From assembly GCF_004791585.1 (NCBI RefSeq), contig NZ_SRUU01000037.1, positions 1 through 48,973 of the forward strand: DNA of 48,973 bases, in the 5' to 3' direction. Below are positions 16,461 through 24,918 of the stretch, piece by piece. Position 1 is the stretch's first letter; the number at the start of each line of letters is the position of its first letter. The notes beneath the pieces are model-generated. The model saw nothing but the letters and a program-made list of their open reading frames with translations, was not told the DNA's origin and did not search any database. A program made the position numbers and the translations under genes. This stretch comes from Mesorhizobium sp. M1C.F.Ca.ET.210.01.1.1 (lineage in GTDB: Bacteria > Pseudomonadota > Alphaproteobacteria > Rhizobiales > Rhizobiaceae).

Positions 16461-17039
16461 ATGAACACCGACGAAGTGCTGGGCATTTTCCGCGAGGCCG
16501 GCGCGGTTCTCGAAGGCCATTTCATCCTGACGTCCGGTCTGCGCAGCCCGATCTTCCTGCAGAAGGCGCGCGTCTTCATGCATGCCGACAAGACCGAGCG
16601 CCTGTGCAAGGCGCTGGCGCAGAAGATCCGGGAAGGTGTGCCGGGCAGGATCGATTACGTCGTCGGCCCGGCGATCGGCGGCCTGATCCCGGCCTATGAG
16701 ACCTCGCGGCATCTCGGCGCGCCGGCGATCTGGGTCGAGCGGGAAGGCGGCGAGTTCAGGCTCCGCCGCTTCGAGATCGCCAAAGGATCGCGTGTCGTCA
16801 TCGTCGAGGACATCGTCACCACGGGTCTGTCGATCCGCGAGACCATCGAGTGCCTGCGCGAGCTCGGCGCCGAGGTGGTGGCGGCCGGCTGCATCATCGA
16901 CCGCTCGGCCGGCAAGACCGATGTCGGCGTGCCGCTGATCGCGCTCGCCGAATATGAGGTCCCGGCCTATCCGCCTGATCGCCTGCCGCCCGAACTCGCC
17001 GCCATACCCGCCGTTAAGCCGGGAAGCCGGAATATCTGA
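16461..17039 (+). CDS. pyrE: Orotate phosphoribosyltransferase
   Basis: Cytoplasmic enzyme of pyrimidine synthesis that transfers the phosphoribosyl group from PRPP to orotate, giving OMP. The 192-residue protein carries the PRPP-binding motif VVIVEDIVTTG (112-122), the flexible-loop/orotate region HFILTSGLRSPIFLQK (20-35) and VVGPAIGGLIPAYE (67-80). Ribosome binding is weak (GGGACAGGTAG before ATG 16461). It follows rsh, an order conserved in Hyphomicrobiales, separated by two palindromic repeats. pyrC, the preceding pathway step but one, is also in the window at 47.5 kb but not linked. Confidence 0.97.
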   Translation: MNTDEVLGIFREAGAVLEGHFILTSGLRSPIFLQKARVFMHADKTERLCKALAQKIREGVPGRIDYVVGPAIGGLIPAYETSRHLGAPAIWVEREGGEFRLRRFEIAKGSRVVIVEDIVTTGLSIRETIECLRELGAEVVAAGCIIDRSAGKTDVGVPLIALAEYEVPAYPPDRLPPELAAIPAVKPGSRNI

Positions 17040-17119
17040 TCTGACCTCGCAATGCATGAAAACAGGCACTTGAGCGCCCCGCTTGAATCTCTTTGCCAGC
17101 GACGCACGTGGCGATCGCG

Positions 17120-17500
17120 ATGATCGCCGGCATCGATCATTTCGTGCTGACGGTCCGCTCGGTCGCAGCGACCTGCGATTTTTACTGGCGCGTGCTGGGC
17201 ATGCGGCGGCTGGATGAGCCGAACCGGCCGACCGCGCTCCTGTTCGGGTCGCAGAAGATCAACCTGCACGAGGTCGGCCGCACCTTCGAGCCGAAGGCAA
17301 AGGCGCCGACGCCGGGCTCCGGCGATTTCTGCCTCGTTGCCGCAGCGCCCCTTGCCGAAATCCAGGCCAGTCTCGCGGCGAATGGGGTGACGATTGAAGT
17401 CGGGCCGGTCGAGCGCACCGGCGCCCGCGGCAGGATGATGTCGGTCTATTTCCGCGATCCCGACGACAATCTGGTCGAGGTCAGCGAATATCTGGAATAG
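17120..17500 (+). CDS. VOC-family protein (glyoxalase/dioxygenase superfamily)
   Basis: 126-residue single vicinal-oxygen-chelate domain: IDHFVLTVRSVAATCDFYWRVLG at the N-terminus and MSVYFRDPDDNLVEVSEYL at the C-terminus are typical. Metal-ligand candidates are His6 and the C-terminal Glu. Such proteins catalyse isomerisations or ring cleavage, or bind metal-chelating antibiotics; substrate unknown. I start at ATG 17120; GTG 17108 and TTG 17093 are in frame but less typical. It and the next GNAT gene separate pyrE from the DUF2062-acpS cluster. Confidence 0.85.
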   Translation: MIAGIDHFVLTVRSVAATCDFYWRVLGMRRLDEPNRPTALLFGSQKINLHEVGRTFEPKAKAPTPGSGDFCLVAAAPLAEIQASLAANGVTIEVGPVERTGARGRMMSVYFRDPDDNLVEVSEYLE

Positions 17501-17512
17501 CTGCGGGTCCAC

Positions 17513-18028
17513 TCAACCGAGGTCGAGCCGCATCGCGCAGCGACGGTCCAGCGGCATGCCGTGCTCGGCCTCGCCGCTGAGCAGGCCGGAGAGACGGCCG
17601 TCGACCTCTGCCCCCTCCAGAATGCGGAACCCGAACTTCCGATAGAAGGGCGCATTCCAGGCGACGTCGCGAAACGTGGTCAGCGTCACCGTGCTCAGTC
17701 CGCGCCGCTTGGCATCCTCGATTGCCCGCTCGATCAGGGCGCGGCCGATGCCTGAGCCCTGTCGGTCGAGGCGCACGTCGAGTTCCCAGATATGCAGCGC
17801 GCCGCCTTCGACCCCTGCGCTCAGGAAGCCGATGGGCTGATCCTGCTCGTCCGCCGCAACCCAGCATGCGCCCTTGGCGATCAACTCATGGTGCCGCTCG
17901 GCGCTGACATTGTCGCCGTCGGCGAGCCAGGCGAGGTCCGGAATGGCGCGGAACGCCAGACCGGCGGACTGCTCGATATCCGGCATCGCCTCGGCGTCGT
18001 CGGCTCGTGCCGGTCGAATGGTGATCAT
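17513..18028 (-). CDS. GNAT-family N-acetyltransferase
   Basis: 171-residue acetyl-CoA-dependent acetyltransferase: MITIRPARADDAEAMPDIE at the N-terminus, LDVRLDRQGSGIGRALIERAI as the pyrophosphate-binding motif A, and FYRKFGFRILEG as motif B. Start is ATG 18028 with GGAG 9 nt upstream; the reading frame stays open far upstream, but that part is antisense to the DUF2062 gene. It converges on the VOC gene, 12 nt apart. Substrate unknown. Confidence 0.87.
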   Translation of the reverse strand: MITIRPARADDAEAMPDIEQSAGLAFRAIPDLAWLADGDNVSAERHHELIAKGACWVAADEQDQPIGFLSAGVEGGALHIWELDVRLDRQGSGIGRALIERAIEDAKRRGLSTVTLTTFRDVAWNAPFYRKFGFRILEGAEVDGRLSGLLSGEAEHGMPLDRRCAMRLDLG

Positions 18029-18238
18029 CGGCTTTGCTCCGGCTCTTTTCCTCAGTTTCGCCAGAATGGCGCTCTTGTTACGGCCTGCGGCAGACCATCG
18101 CGGCGACATTTCGTTGTTCCGCGGCCTGGCCGTCGCTATATCAAAGTTTTGTTGCCTTCCTGCGCCCTCGGAGCGCAAGATATGTAGGCGCGACCCGGTT
18201 GGCAGGGGAGCGCGTGTTGGACCAGGAACTGAAACAGA

Positions 18239-18823
18239 GTGCTTTTTCGACGCCGAGAGCCTGATGGCCTCCTGGAGCGGGTGCGTACTTACCTGTGGCC
18301 GCGCCGCTCCTTCTCGCGCTCTGTTCAGTATTTTTCCAAGCGCATCCTGCGGCTGAAGGCGACTCCCCATTCCGTCGCGGCCGGTGTAGCGGCGGGCGTT
18401 TTCGCCTCCTTCTTCCCGCTTGGCTTCCATTTTGTCATTGCCGCCGTCATCTGCTGGGTCATTGCCGGCAATCTGGTGGCGGCGGCGCTCGGCGCGGTGT
18501 TCTTCGGCAATCCGCTGACCTTCCCACTGCTGTGGGGGGCGTCCTGGGAGACCGGCAAGCTCATCCTGCATGAGCGCCTGCCCAAGCACGGGCCGCCCGA
18601 GCATCTCGGCGAGATGATGCACACACTTTCCTTCGCCAAGTTGTGGCACCCGGTGCTCGAGCCGATGCTCATCGGCGCCGTGCCGCTCGGCCTCATCTTC
18701 GGGCTTCTGTTCTACGGCGCCACCCGCTGGGGCATGACGGTGTTTCGTGAGCAGCGCAAGAAACGCATGGCCGAACGAGCCAAGAAGGCGGGACAAGGCG
18801 GACGGGAAGTTCCCGCGGAATGA
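18239..18823 (+). CDS. DUF2062-domain membrane protein
   Basis: 194-residue protein of the DUF2062 family with an N-terminal amphipathic region, two or three hydrophobic helices (about 45-90, VAAGVFASFFPLGFHFVIAAVICWVIAG and following; FGNPLTFPLLWG is a family signature) and another near 145-165, then a basic C-terminal tail. Function unknown. GTG start at 18239. The stop overlaps the acpS start (ATGA), so it is translationally coupled to acpS; this pairing is conserved in rhizobia and Brucella and hints at an envelope or lipid link. Confidence 0.88.
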   Translation: MLFRRREPDGLLERVRTYLWPRRSFSRSVQYFSKRILRLKATPHSVAAGVAAGVFASFFPLGFHFVIAAVICWVIAGNLVAAALGAVFFGNPLTFPLLWGASWETGKLILHERLPKHGPPEHLGEMMHTLSFAKLWHPVLEPMLIGAVPLGLIFGLLFYGATRWGMTVFREQRKKRMAERAKKAGQGGREVPAE

Positions 18824-19233
18824 TCATCGGCATCGGCAGCGACCTGATCGACATCAGACGTATCGAGAAGTCGCTGGAACGGCACGGCCAGCGCTTCATC
18901 CAGCGCATCTACACCGAGGTCGAGCAGGCGAAATCGGAAAAGCGCGCAGCGCGTGCCGCCTCCTACGCCAAGCGCTTCGCCGCCAAGGAGGCCTGCGCCA
19001 AGGCGTTGGGCACCGGCATGGCCGAGGGCGTGTTCTGGCGCGACATGGGCGTGGTCAATCTGCCCAGCGGCGCCCCGACCATGGCACTCACCGGGGGCGC
19101 TGCGGCCAAGCTGGAGAAGATCCTGCCCAAGGGCCATCGTGCGCTGATCCACCTCACCATCACCGACGATTTTCCGCTTGCTCAAGCCTTTGTGATCATC
19201 GAGGCAGTGCCCGCCGAACAAGCGCCACATTGA
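18820..19233 (+). CDS. acpS: Holo-[acyl-carrier-protein] synthase
   Basis: Transfers 4'-phosphopantetheine from CoA to apo-ACP, activating fatty-acid synthesis. 137 residues, a usual length for the AcpS type; IGIGSDLIDIRRIE contains the Mg-binding Asp8 and YAKRFAAKEACAKALGTG the conserved Glu57 and Lys. Start ATG 18820 overlaps the DUF2062 stop by 4 nt. It is followed 80 nt later by lepB in the conserved acpS-lepB-rnc-era cluster. Confidence 0.97.
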   Translation: MIIGIGSDLIDIRRIEKSLERHGQRFIQRIYTEVEQAKSEKRAARAASYAKRFAAKEACAKALGTGMAEGVFWRDMGVVNLPSGAPTMALTGGAAAKLEKILPKGHRALIHLTITDDFPLAQAFVIIEAVPAEQAPH

Positions 19234-19313
19234 TTCCATCTGACCACGGGCGGCATGACGTTGCCCAGCGCGCGCCGAGACTCTATACCAACCAACGCAC
19301 AATCGAGGACGAC

Positions 19314-20063
19314 ATGAGCGTGGCTGAAAAATCGCAGAAGAAATCCGGCGGGCTTGGCGAAACCTTCTCCGTCATCATCCAGGCTCTGCTGCTCGCGCTC
19401 GTGATCCGCACGCTGCTGTTCCAGCCCTTCTCCATCCCGTCCGGCTCGATGCGGCCGACTCTGCTCGAGGGCGACTATCTGTTCGTCACCAAATGGGCCT
19501 ATGGCTATTCGCGCTACTCGCTGCCGTTCGGTCCCGATATCTTCTCCGGCCGTATCTGGGGCTCCGAGCCCAAGCGCGGTGACGTCGTTGTGTTCAAGTT
19601 CCCGCCGGATCCGTCCGTCGACTACATCAAGCGCGTCGTCGGCCTGCCCGGCGACAAGATCCAGGTCAAGGACGGCCAGCTCTTCATCAATGGCACCGCC
19701 GTGCCGCGTGAAAAGGTCGGCCAGATCGACAATCCCGACATCACCGAGGTCGATCGTCCCGTCGACGTCTATCGCGAGACGCTGCCCAATGGCGTCACCT
19801 ATGACACTCTCGACCTGACGCCCAATTCGATCGGCGACAACACGCGCGAGTTCGACGTGCCGCCCGGCCACTATTTCATGATGGGCGACAACCGCGACAA
19901 TTCCTCCGACAGTCGCTTCACCGTCGGTTTCGTGCCGGCCGAGAACCTTGTCGGTCGCGCCAATGTCATCTTCTTCTCGATAGCCGACGGCGCCAGTCCG
20001 CTGGAAATCTGGAAGTGGCCGTCGCTGATGCGCGTCGGGCGCCTGTTCCATTTCGTCCACTAG
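19314..20063 (+). CDS. lepB: Signal peptidase I
   Basis: Inner-membrane serine protease that removes Sec and Tat signal peptides. The 249-residue protein has one N-terminal transmembrane helix (about 17-36), the nucleophile Ser45 in IPSGSMRPTL, the general base Lys106 in YIKRVVGLPGD and the box MMGDNRDNSSDSR near residue 190. Start ATG 19314 follows CGAGGAC. The reading frame is open far upstream through acpS, but that portion is not coding. It is 4 nt before rnc. Confidence 0.97.
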   Translation: MSVAEKSQKKSGGLGETFSVIIQALLLALVIRTLLFQPFSIPSGSMRPTLLEGDYLFVTKWAYGYSRYSLPFGPDIFSGRIWGSEPKRGDVVVFKFPPDPSVDYIKRVVGLPGDKIQVKDGQLFINGTAVPREKVGQIDNPDITEVDRPVDVYRETLPNGVTYDTLDLTPNSIGDNTREFDVPPGHYFMMGDNRDNSSDSRFTVGFVPAENLVGRANVIFFSIADGASPLEIWKWPSLMRVGRLFHFVH

Positions 20064-20067
20064 AGCG

Positions 20068-20784
20068 ATGGCGGCCACCAAGCGTTTGACCGCCGATGCC
20101 CTTGCCGAAGCGCTTGTCGAGCGCACCGGCCATGCCTTCGCCGATCGCCAGCGTCTGCAGCGCGCGCTGACCCATGCCAGCGCGCGCTCGACCCATGCTG
20201 GCGTCGACTACGAACGCTTCGAGTTCCTGGGCGACCGTGTCCTCGCCCTTGTCGTTGCCGACATGCTGCTGGCCGCCTTCCCCGATGCCGCCGAGGGCGA
20301 GCTGTCACTGCGCCTCAACGCGCTGGTCAATGCCGAGGCGCTCTCCGAGATCGCCGAGGAGATCGGCTTGCCGGCACTGGTCCGCGCCGGCTCCGACGTG
20401 CGCAACCTCGAAGGCCGCAAGCGCACCAACCTCCGCGCCGACGCGCTGGAGTCGCTGATAGCCGTGCTTTACCTGGATGGCGGCCTTGAGACTGCCCGCG
20501 CGTTCATCCACCGCTACTGGCAGCCGCGCTCGCAGGCGATAGGGGCTGCCCGCCGCGATGCCAAGACCGAATTGCAGGAATGGGCGCACCAGGCGGCATC
20601 GGGCGCCGTCCCGGCCTACCGGGTCGACGGCCGCGAGGGACCTGACCACGACCCGCTGTTCACCGTCAGCGTCAAGGTCGGCGCTTTCGCGCCGGCCATC
20701 GGCAGCGGCCGGTCCAAGCGCGAAGCGGAGCAGGCGGCGGCCGCGGCGCTGCTGCTGCGCGAAGGCGTATGGAGCGCTGCATGA
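20068..20784 (+). CDS. rnc: Ribonuclease III
   Basis: Double-strand-specific endoribonuclease that processes rRNA precursors and structured mRNAs. 238 residues: RNase III domain with ERFEFLGDRVL (catalytic Glu52, Asp56) and ADALESLIAVLYLDGG, then a C-terminal dsRNA-binding domain (about 165-235; DAKTELQEWAHQ, GSGRSKREAEQAAAAALL). Start ATG 20068, 4 nt after the lepB stop, and its stop overlaps the era start. It is part of the acpS-lepB-rnc-era operon. Confidence 0.97.
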   Translation: MAATKRLTADALAEALVERTGHAFADRQRLQRALTHASARSTHAGVDYERFEFLGDRVLALVVADMLLAAFPDAAEGELSLRLNALVNAEALSEIAEEIGLPALVRAGSDVRNLEGRKRTNLRADALESLIAVLYLDGGLETARAFIHRYWQPRSQAIGAARRDAKTELQEWAHQAASGAVPAYRVDGREGPDHDPLFTVSVKVGAFAPAIGSGRSKREAEQAAAAALLLREGVWSAA

Positions 20785-21701
20785 CCGGCATTGAAACTTC
20801 CGAAACCCCCGCCACCCATTCCGGCTTCGTCGCGCTGATCGGCGCGCCCAATGCCGGCAAGTCGACGCTGGTCAACCAGCTGGTCGGCGCCAAGGTCTCG
20901 ATTGTCACCCACAAGGTGCAGACGACGCGCGCGATCGTGCGCGGCATCGCAACGCACGACAATGCGCAGATCGTCTTCGTCGACACGCCCGGCATCTTCA
21001 AGCCGAAGCGGCGACTGGACACGGCAATGGTCACCACGGCCTGGGGCGGCGCCAAGGACGCCGATGTCGTGGTGCTTCTGATCGATGCCGAGCGCGGCAT
21101 CAGGGGCGACGCGGACGCCATCCTCGACCGCCTGAAGGACGTCAGGCAGCCGATGCTGCTCGTCCTCAACAAGGTCGATCGGGTCAAGCCGGAGACGCTT
21201 TTGGCGCTCGCCGCGGCAGCGAACGAACGCGTGCCGTTCAAGCGCACCTTCATGGTCTCGGCGCTGACCGGCTCCGGCTGCAAGGACCTGCTCGACTATC
21301 TTGCCGAGACGCTTCCCGCCGGGCCTTGGTACTATCCGGAAGACCAGATCTCCGACCTGCCGATGCGCCAGCTCGCAGCCGAGATCACCCGCGAGAAACT
21401 CTATCTCAGGCTGCATCAGGAACTTCCCTATTCCTCGCATATCGAGACCGAGAAATGGGAAGAGAAGAAGGACGGCTCGGTGCGCATCGAGCAGGTCATC
21501 TATGTCGAGCGCGACAGCCAGAAGAAGATCGTGCTCGGCCACAAGGGCGAGACGATCCGCGCCATCGGCCAGGCTGCGCGCACCGAGATCGCCGAAATCC
21601 TCGAGCAGAAGGTGCACCTCTTCCTGTTCGTGAAGGTGCGCGAGAACTGGGGCGACGACCCCGAGCGCTACCGTGAGATGGGACTGGAGTTTCCTCACTG
21701 A
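20781..21701 (+). CDS. era: GTPase Era
   Basis: Essential Ras-like GTPase that binds the 3' end of 16S rRNA and aids 30S maturation. Walker A GAPNAGKS (21-28), switch region HKVQTTR, Walker B DTPG (IVFVDTPGIFKP), NKVD, and a C-terminal KH domain (VIYVERDSQKKIVLGHKGETIRAIG). 306 residues from ATG 20781, which overlaps the rnc stop (ATGA); an in-frame ATG four codons upstream is possible. In related genomes recO follows directly; here recO is 6.5 kb away, beyond an inserted block. Confidence 0.97.
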   Translation: MTGIETSETPATHSGFVALIGAPNAGKSTLVNQLVGAKVSIVTHKVQTTRAIVRGIATHDNAQIVFVDTPGIFKPKRRLDTAMVTTAWGGAKDADVVVLLIDAERGIRGDADAILDRLKDVRQPMLLVLNKVDRVKPETLLALAAAANERVPFKRTFMVSALTGSGCKDLLDYLAETLPAGPWYYPEDQISDLPMRQLAAEITREKLYLRLHQELPYSSHIETEKWEEKKDGSVRIEQVIYVERDSQKKIVLGHKGETIRAIGQAARTEIAEILEQKVHLFLFVKVRENWGDDPERYREMGLEFPH

Positions 21702-21750
21702 TGCATGTCGTTTAGGAATGCCACCCGTCGATCTGGGACAACGGCATGCA
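21702..21750. repeat. Palindromic repeat at the era / phosphotransferase junction
   Basis: TGCATGTCGTT (21702-21712) pairs with AACGGCATGCA (21740-21750) with one G-T mismatch, starting at the era stop codon. It resembles the GCATGTCGTT-type intergenic palindromes of rhizobia. Its right arm contains the ATG used as start of the next gene. Confidence 0.7.
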
Positions 21751-22639
21751 TAATCCTAAGCTAGGTATCGACACCGATCTCGTGCGCCGGCTGGTCGATG
21801 CTCAGTTTCCTGAATGGCGGCATCTGCCGGTGAGCCCCGTTGCCTCCGGCGGCTGGGACAACCGCACCTTCCATCTCGGCGACGAGATGACGGTGCGCCT
21901 GCCAAGCGCGGCTCCCTATTCGCTGCAGGTCGAGAAGGAGCATCGCTGGCTGCCGCAACACGCGCCGCATCTGCCGCTGCCGATCCCGATGCCGCTCGCC
22001 ATGGGCGAGCCGGCGGCTGGCTATCCCTGGCACTGGTCCGTCTACCGCTGGATCGAAGGCGAGACGGCCAAGACGGGACAGATCACGGATCTTCGCGCGT
22101 TCGCGCTCTCGCTCGCCGATTTCCTGGTCGCGCTGAAGCGGATCGATCCGACCGGGGGGCCGGCGCCGGGCCAGCACAATTTTCATCGCGGTGGGCCGCT
22201 GACGGTCTATGACGGCGAGGCGAGGCTGGCCATCGCTGCGCTCGAAGGCGAGATCGACACGCAAGCGGCCACCATCGTCTGGGAGGCGGCCCTTGCCGCC
22301 ACCTGGCACGGCTCGCCCGTCTGGTTCCACGGCGATGTCGCCTGGGGCAATCTCTTGGTCCACGAGGGCCGCCTGAGCGCCATCATCGACTTCGGCACCT
22401 CGGGCGTCGGCGATCCGTCCTGCGATCTTGCGATCGCCTGGACCTTTTTTGAAGGCGAAAGCCGAAAGGCGTTTCGCGATCGCATCGCCGTCGACGACGC
22501 CACCTGGGCGCGCGGCCGCGGCTGGACGCTGTGGAAGGCGCTGATCACCCTTGCCGGACACGACGCCAACCAGGCCGAGGCCGAAAAATCCCGCCGCGTG
22601 ATCGACGAGGTGCTCGCCGATCACTGGCGCTGGACCTGA
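21746..22639 (+). CDS. Aminoglycoside/macrolide phosphotransferase-family protein
   Basis: 297-residue protein-kinase-like phosphotransferase of the APH superfamily. The catalytic loop is VWFHGDVAWGNLLV (HGD plus Asn) and the metal site IIDFGTSGVGDPSCDL; the N-lobe Gly-rich segment is SGGWDNRTF. The family includes macrolide 2'-phosphotransferases and antibiotic or small-molecule kinases, so the true substrate is unknown and resistance is not demonstrated. The start ATG 21746 lies in the right arm of a palindromic repeat with no good ribosome binding site, so a later start is possible. It converges on calA. Confidence 0.85.
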   Translation: MHNPKLGIDTDLVRRLVDAQFPEWRHLPVSPVASGGWDNRTFHLGDEMTVRLPSAAPYSLQVEKEHRWLPQHAPHLPLPIPMPLAMGEPAAGYPWHWSVYRWIEGETAKTGQITDLRAFALSLADFLVALKRIDPTGGPAPGQHNFHRGGPLTVYDGEARLAIAALEGEIDTQAATIVWEAALAATWHGSPVWFHGDVAWGNLLVHEGRLSAIIDFGTSGVGDPSCDLAIAWTFFEGESRKAFRDRIAVDDATWARGRGWTLWKALITLAGHDANQAEAEKSRRVIDEVLADHWRWT

Positions 22640-22651
22640 GAGCAGCCGGTC

Positions 22652-23422
22652 TCAGACGTAGGTGGAGGCGAGCCCTCCGTCGATCGGCAGGTTGACGCCA
22701 TTGATCCAGCGCGCCGCATCCGAGCACAGGAAGACGACAGCCGGCGCGATCTCGTCTCCGAACGCTGGCCGCTTCATCCTGCCGGCGTCGGCCTGGACGC
22801 GATCCTGGCCGAGCATCGCGATGAAGTCGCCGAGGATTGGCGTGAAGACCGGGCCGGGCGCGACAGAGTTCATCCGGACATCGTGGGACAGGAAGAGTTC
22901 CTGTGCCTGCGTCAGTGTCCAGACGATCAAGGCCTCCTTGAAGTATTGATAGCAGGTCTCCTGCGGCACCGGATTCGCCACCAGCCAGTCGTGACCGGAC
23001 CGGAAGCCTTCGGTCTTCGCCAGGGCCTTGTGCAGGGCGAGCCGCTCCGGCCACGCAGCGCCCAGGATCGAGGCGAAGTTGACGACTGCCCCGCCGGGCG
23101 CAAGCCGGCATATCACCGTCTCGGTCAGGTGGCGCAGGCCGAGATAGTTCACGCGCGCGACAATGTCCTTGTCCGCGGTGCCCGGTACCCCCGCCGCGTT
23201 CACCAGGGCGTCGAATTTCGCGGGCAGGGCCGAAACGGCCTCGTCGATCGCGTCCGGCCTGGAAAGGTCCGCCTTCACGAAACCGTCGAGGCTGATCATG
23301 GGATCGTTTCGGTCAATGCCGATCACCTTGGCGCCATGGAAGCGGGCAAGGCGGGCAACCTCGGCTCCTATTCCGGAAGACGCGCCGGTGATGACCACAA
23401 GTTTGTCGGAGAGATTCATCAT
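22652..23422 (-). CDS. calA: Coniferyl-alcohol dehydrogenase (SDR)
   Basis: NAD(P)-dependent short-chain dehydrogenase, 256 residues, oxidising coniferyl alcohol to coniferyl aldehyde. The cofactor motif is TGASSGIG (12-19) and the active site CYQYFKEALIVW (YxxxK). The unusual stretches VPGTADKDIVARVNYLGL, MNSVAPGPVFTPIL and the end WINGVNLPIDGGLASTYV match what I know of Pseudomonas CalA, which supports the name beyond generic SDR. ATG 23422 (or 23419) follows AAAGGTCGC. It is the last gene of the ech-fcs-vdh-calA operon, 17 nt after vdh. The aldehyde could be passed on to vdh-type dehydrogenase action, since no separate calB is present. Confidence 0.85.
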   Translation of the reverse strand: MMNLSDKLVVITGASSGIGAEVARLARFHGAKVIGIDRNDPMISLDGFVKADLSRPDAIDEAVSALPAKFDALVNAAGVPGTADKDIVARVNYLGLRHLTETVICRLAPGGAVVNFASILGAAWPERLALHKALAKTEGFRSGHDWLVANPVPQETCYQYFKEALIVWTLTQAQELFLSHDVRMNSVAPGPVFTPILGDFIAMLGQDRVQADAGRMKRPAFGDEIAPAVVFLCSDAARWINGVNLPIDGGLASTYV

Positions 23423-23439
23423 GCGACCTTTCTTGACGG

Positions 23440-24918
23440 TCAGAACGGATAGGGCGTTGCCTGTTCCTTCACGGAGACCCAGACCCACTGGGTGAATTCC
23501 TCCCAGATCGCCGGTCCCGAGACGCGGCTGCCATTGCCCGAGCGCCGCCGGCCGCCGAAGGGCGCATGCGGCCCCGCATTGACGGTCTGGTCGTTGATGT
23601 GCAGATGGCCGACCTCCAGCCTTTCGCCGACCGACCTGGCGCGGTCGACGGAGGCGGAAATGACACCCGCGGCCAGGCCATATTCGGAGCTGTTGGCAAG
23701 CGCGATCGCCGCCTCTTCGTCGCTGAATGCGGCAATGCAGGCCACTGGCCCGAAGATCTCCTCCTCGAAGGCACGCATCCCAGGCTTGACGCCGGATAGA
23801 ACCGTTGCCGGATAGAAGCGGCCGTTCGCCTTGCCTCCGGCGAGCAGACTGGCGCCCTTGGCGACGGCATCGTCGACGATGCTCTGGATCTTCTCGACCT
23901 GGGCATCGGAGATGATCGGTCCGAGCGCCACCTGGCCGGTCGAAGGATCGCCGGCAACCAGGTGCCCGGCCTTGGCGGCGAGCCGCGAAGCGATCGCATC
24001 GGCGCGCTTTTCGTCGACCAGGACGAGACCGGTCGACATGCAGATCTGCCCCTGATGCAGGAAGGCGCCCCAGGCAGCGTTGGACGCGGCGACGTCGAGA
24101 TCGGCATCGTCGAGAATGATGAGGGCATTCTTGCCGCCGAGCTCCAGCTGGACCTTCTTCAGATGCTTGCCGGCGAGTTCGCCGACCCGGCTTCCGGCCG
24201 ATGCCGACCCGGTGAACGAGACCATGGCGATGTTGGCGTCCGTGCAGAGGGCCTCGCCGGCTTCAATGCCGCCGGGGACGACATGGAAAACCCCCGCGGG
24301 CAGGCCTGCTTCCTCCAAGAGGCGCGCGATGATGATGCCGCCGGAAATCGGCGTGCGCGGATCCGGCTTGTGCACGACGGCGTTCCCCGTCGCCAGGGCG
24401 GCGACGATCGCGCGGACAGACAGGACAAGCGGAAAGTTGAAGGGCGAGATAATGCCGACGACGCCGTGCGGCACCCGCCGCGCATAGTTCTGGCGCCCGG
24501 GATCCATGGTGGCGAGCACGATGCCGTTCGGCTCGATGGCGGCAGCCGCGGCATGGCGGATGAAGCCGCAGCTGTGCTCGATCTCGATCTGCGCCTTGGG
24601 CCGGATGGAGCCGGATTCGCGAATGATCCAGCCGATGAGCTCTTCGCCATGGTGGTCCAAGATGTCGGCCGCCTTGTTCAATATGGCGGCGCGCTCGGCG
24701 GGCGGGGTCGCTGCCCATGTCGGCTGCGCGCGACGAGCCTCGGCCGCCGCCCTCGCGATATCGACCGCGCCGCCGATGCCGATCGAGGCCACCAGCGTGT
24801 TGGTGGCGGGATCGCGCACCTCGGCGAGGCCGCCGGCCGTCTCGCGCCAGCCGCCCAGAAATGCCTTGCCAGTCCACCGCGCCTCGTCGATGAAGCTCTC
24901 CCTTTGTTGGATGTTCAC
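23440..24918 (-). CDS. vdh: Vanillin dehydrogenase (aldehyde dehydrogenase family)
   Basis: NAD(P)-dependent aldehyde dehydrogenase, 492 residues, expected to oxidise vanillin (and perhaps 4-hydroxybenzaldehyde or coniferyl aldehyde) to the acid. Family motifs: IISPFNFPLVLSVRA, FTGSASAGSRVGELAG, QLELGGKNALI with catalytic Glu, and HQGQICMSTG with the nucleophilic Cys; the tail VNAGPHAPFGGRRRSGNG is typical of Vdh/benzaldehyde dehydrogenases. Start is GTG 24918, overlapping the fcs stop (GTGA), with GGGAGGA 8 nt before it. The substrate is inferred from the operon. Confidence 0.88.
   Translation of the reverse strand: MNIQQRESFIDEARWTGKAFLGGWRETAGGLAEVRDPATNTLVASIGIGGAVDIARAAAEARRAQPTWAATPPAERAAILNKAADILDHHGEELIGWIIRESGSIRPKAQIEIEHSCGFIRHAAAAAIEPNGIVLATMDPGRQNYARRVPHGVVGIISPFNFPLVLSVRAIVAALATGNAVVHKPDPRTPISGGIIIARLLEEAGLPAGVFHVVPGGIEAGEALCTDANIAMVSFTGSASAGSRVGELAGKHLKKVQLELGGKNALIILDDADLDVAASNAAWGAFLHQGQICMSTGLVLVDEKRADAIASRLAAKAGHLVAGDPSTGQVALGPIISDAQVEKIQSIVDDAVAKGASLLAGGKANGRFYPATVLSGVKPGMRAFEEEIFGPVACIAAFSDEEAAIALANSSEYGLAAGVISASVDRARSVGERLEVGHLHINDQTVNAGPHAPFGGRRRSGNGSRVSGPAIWEEFTQWVWVSVKEQATPYPF

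Noticed and set aside
18029..18796. N-terminal extension of the GNAT gene (17513-18028) antisense to DUF2062
   Set aside because: The GNAT fold starts at 18028 with its own ribosome binding site, and the extension is shadow sequence.
21746..22639. Calling the phosphotransferase an antibiotic resistance gene
   Set aside because: The fold covers many substrates and no specific resistance motif or context is visible.
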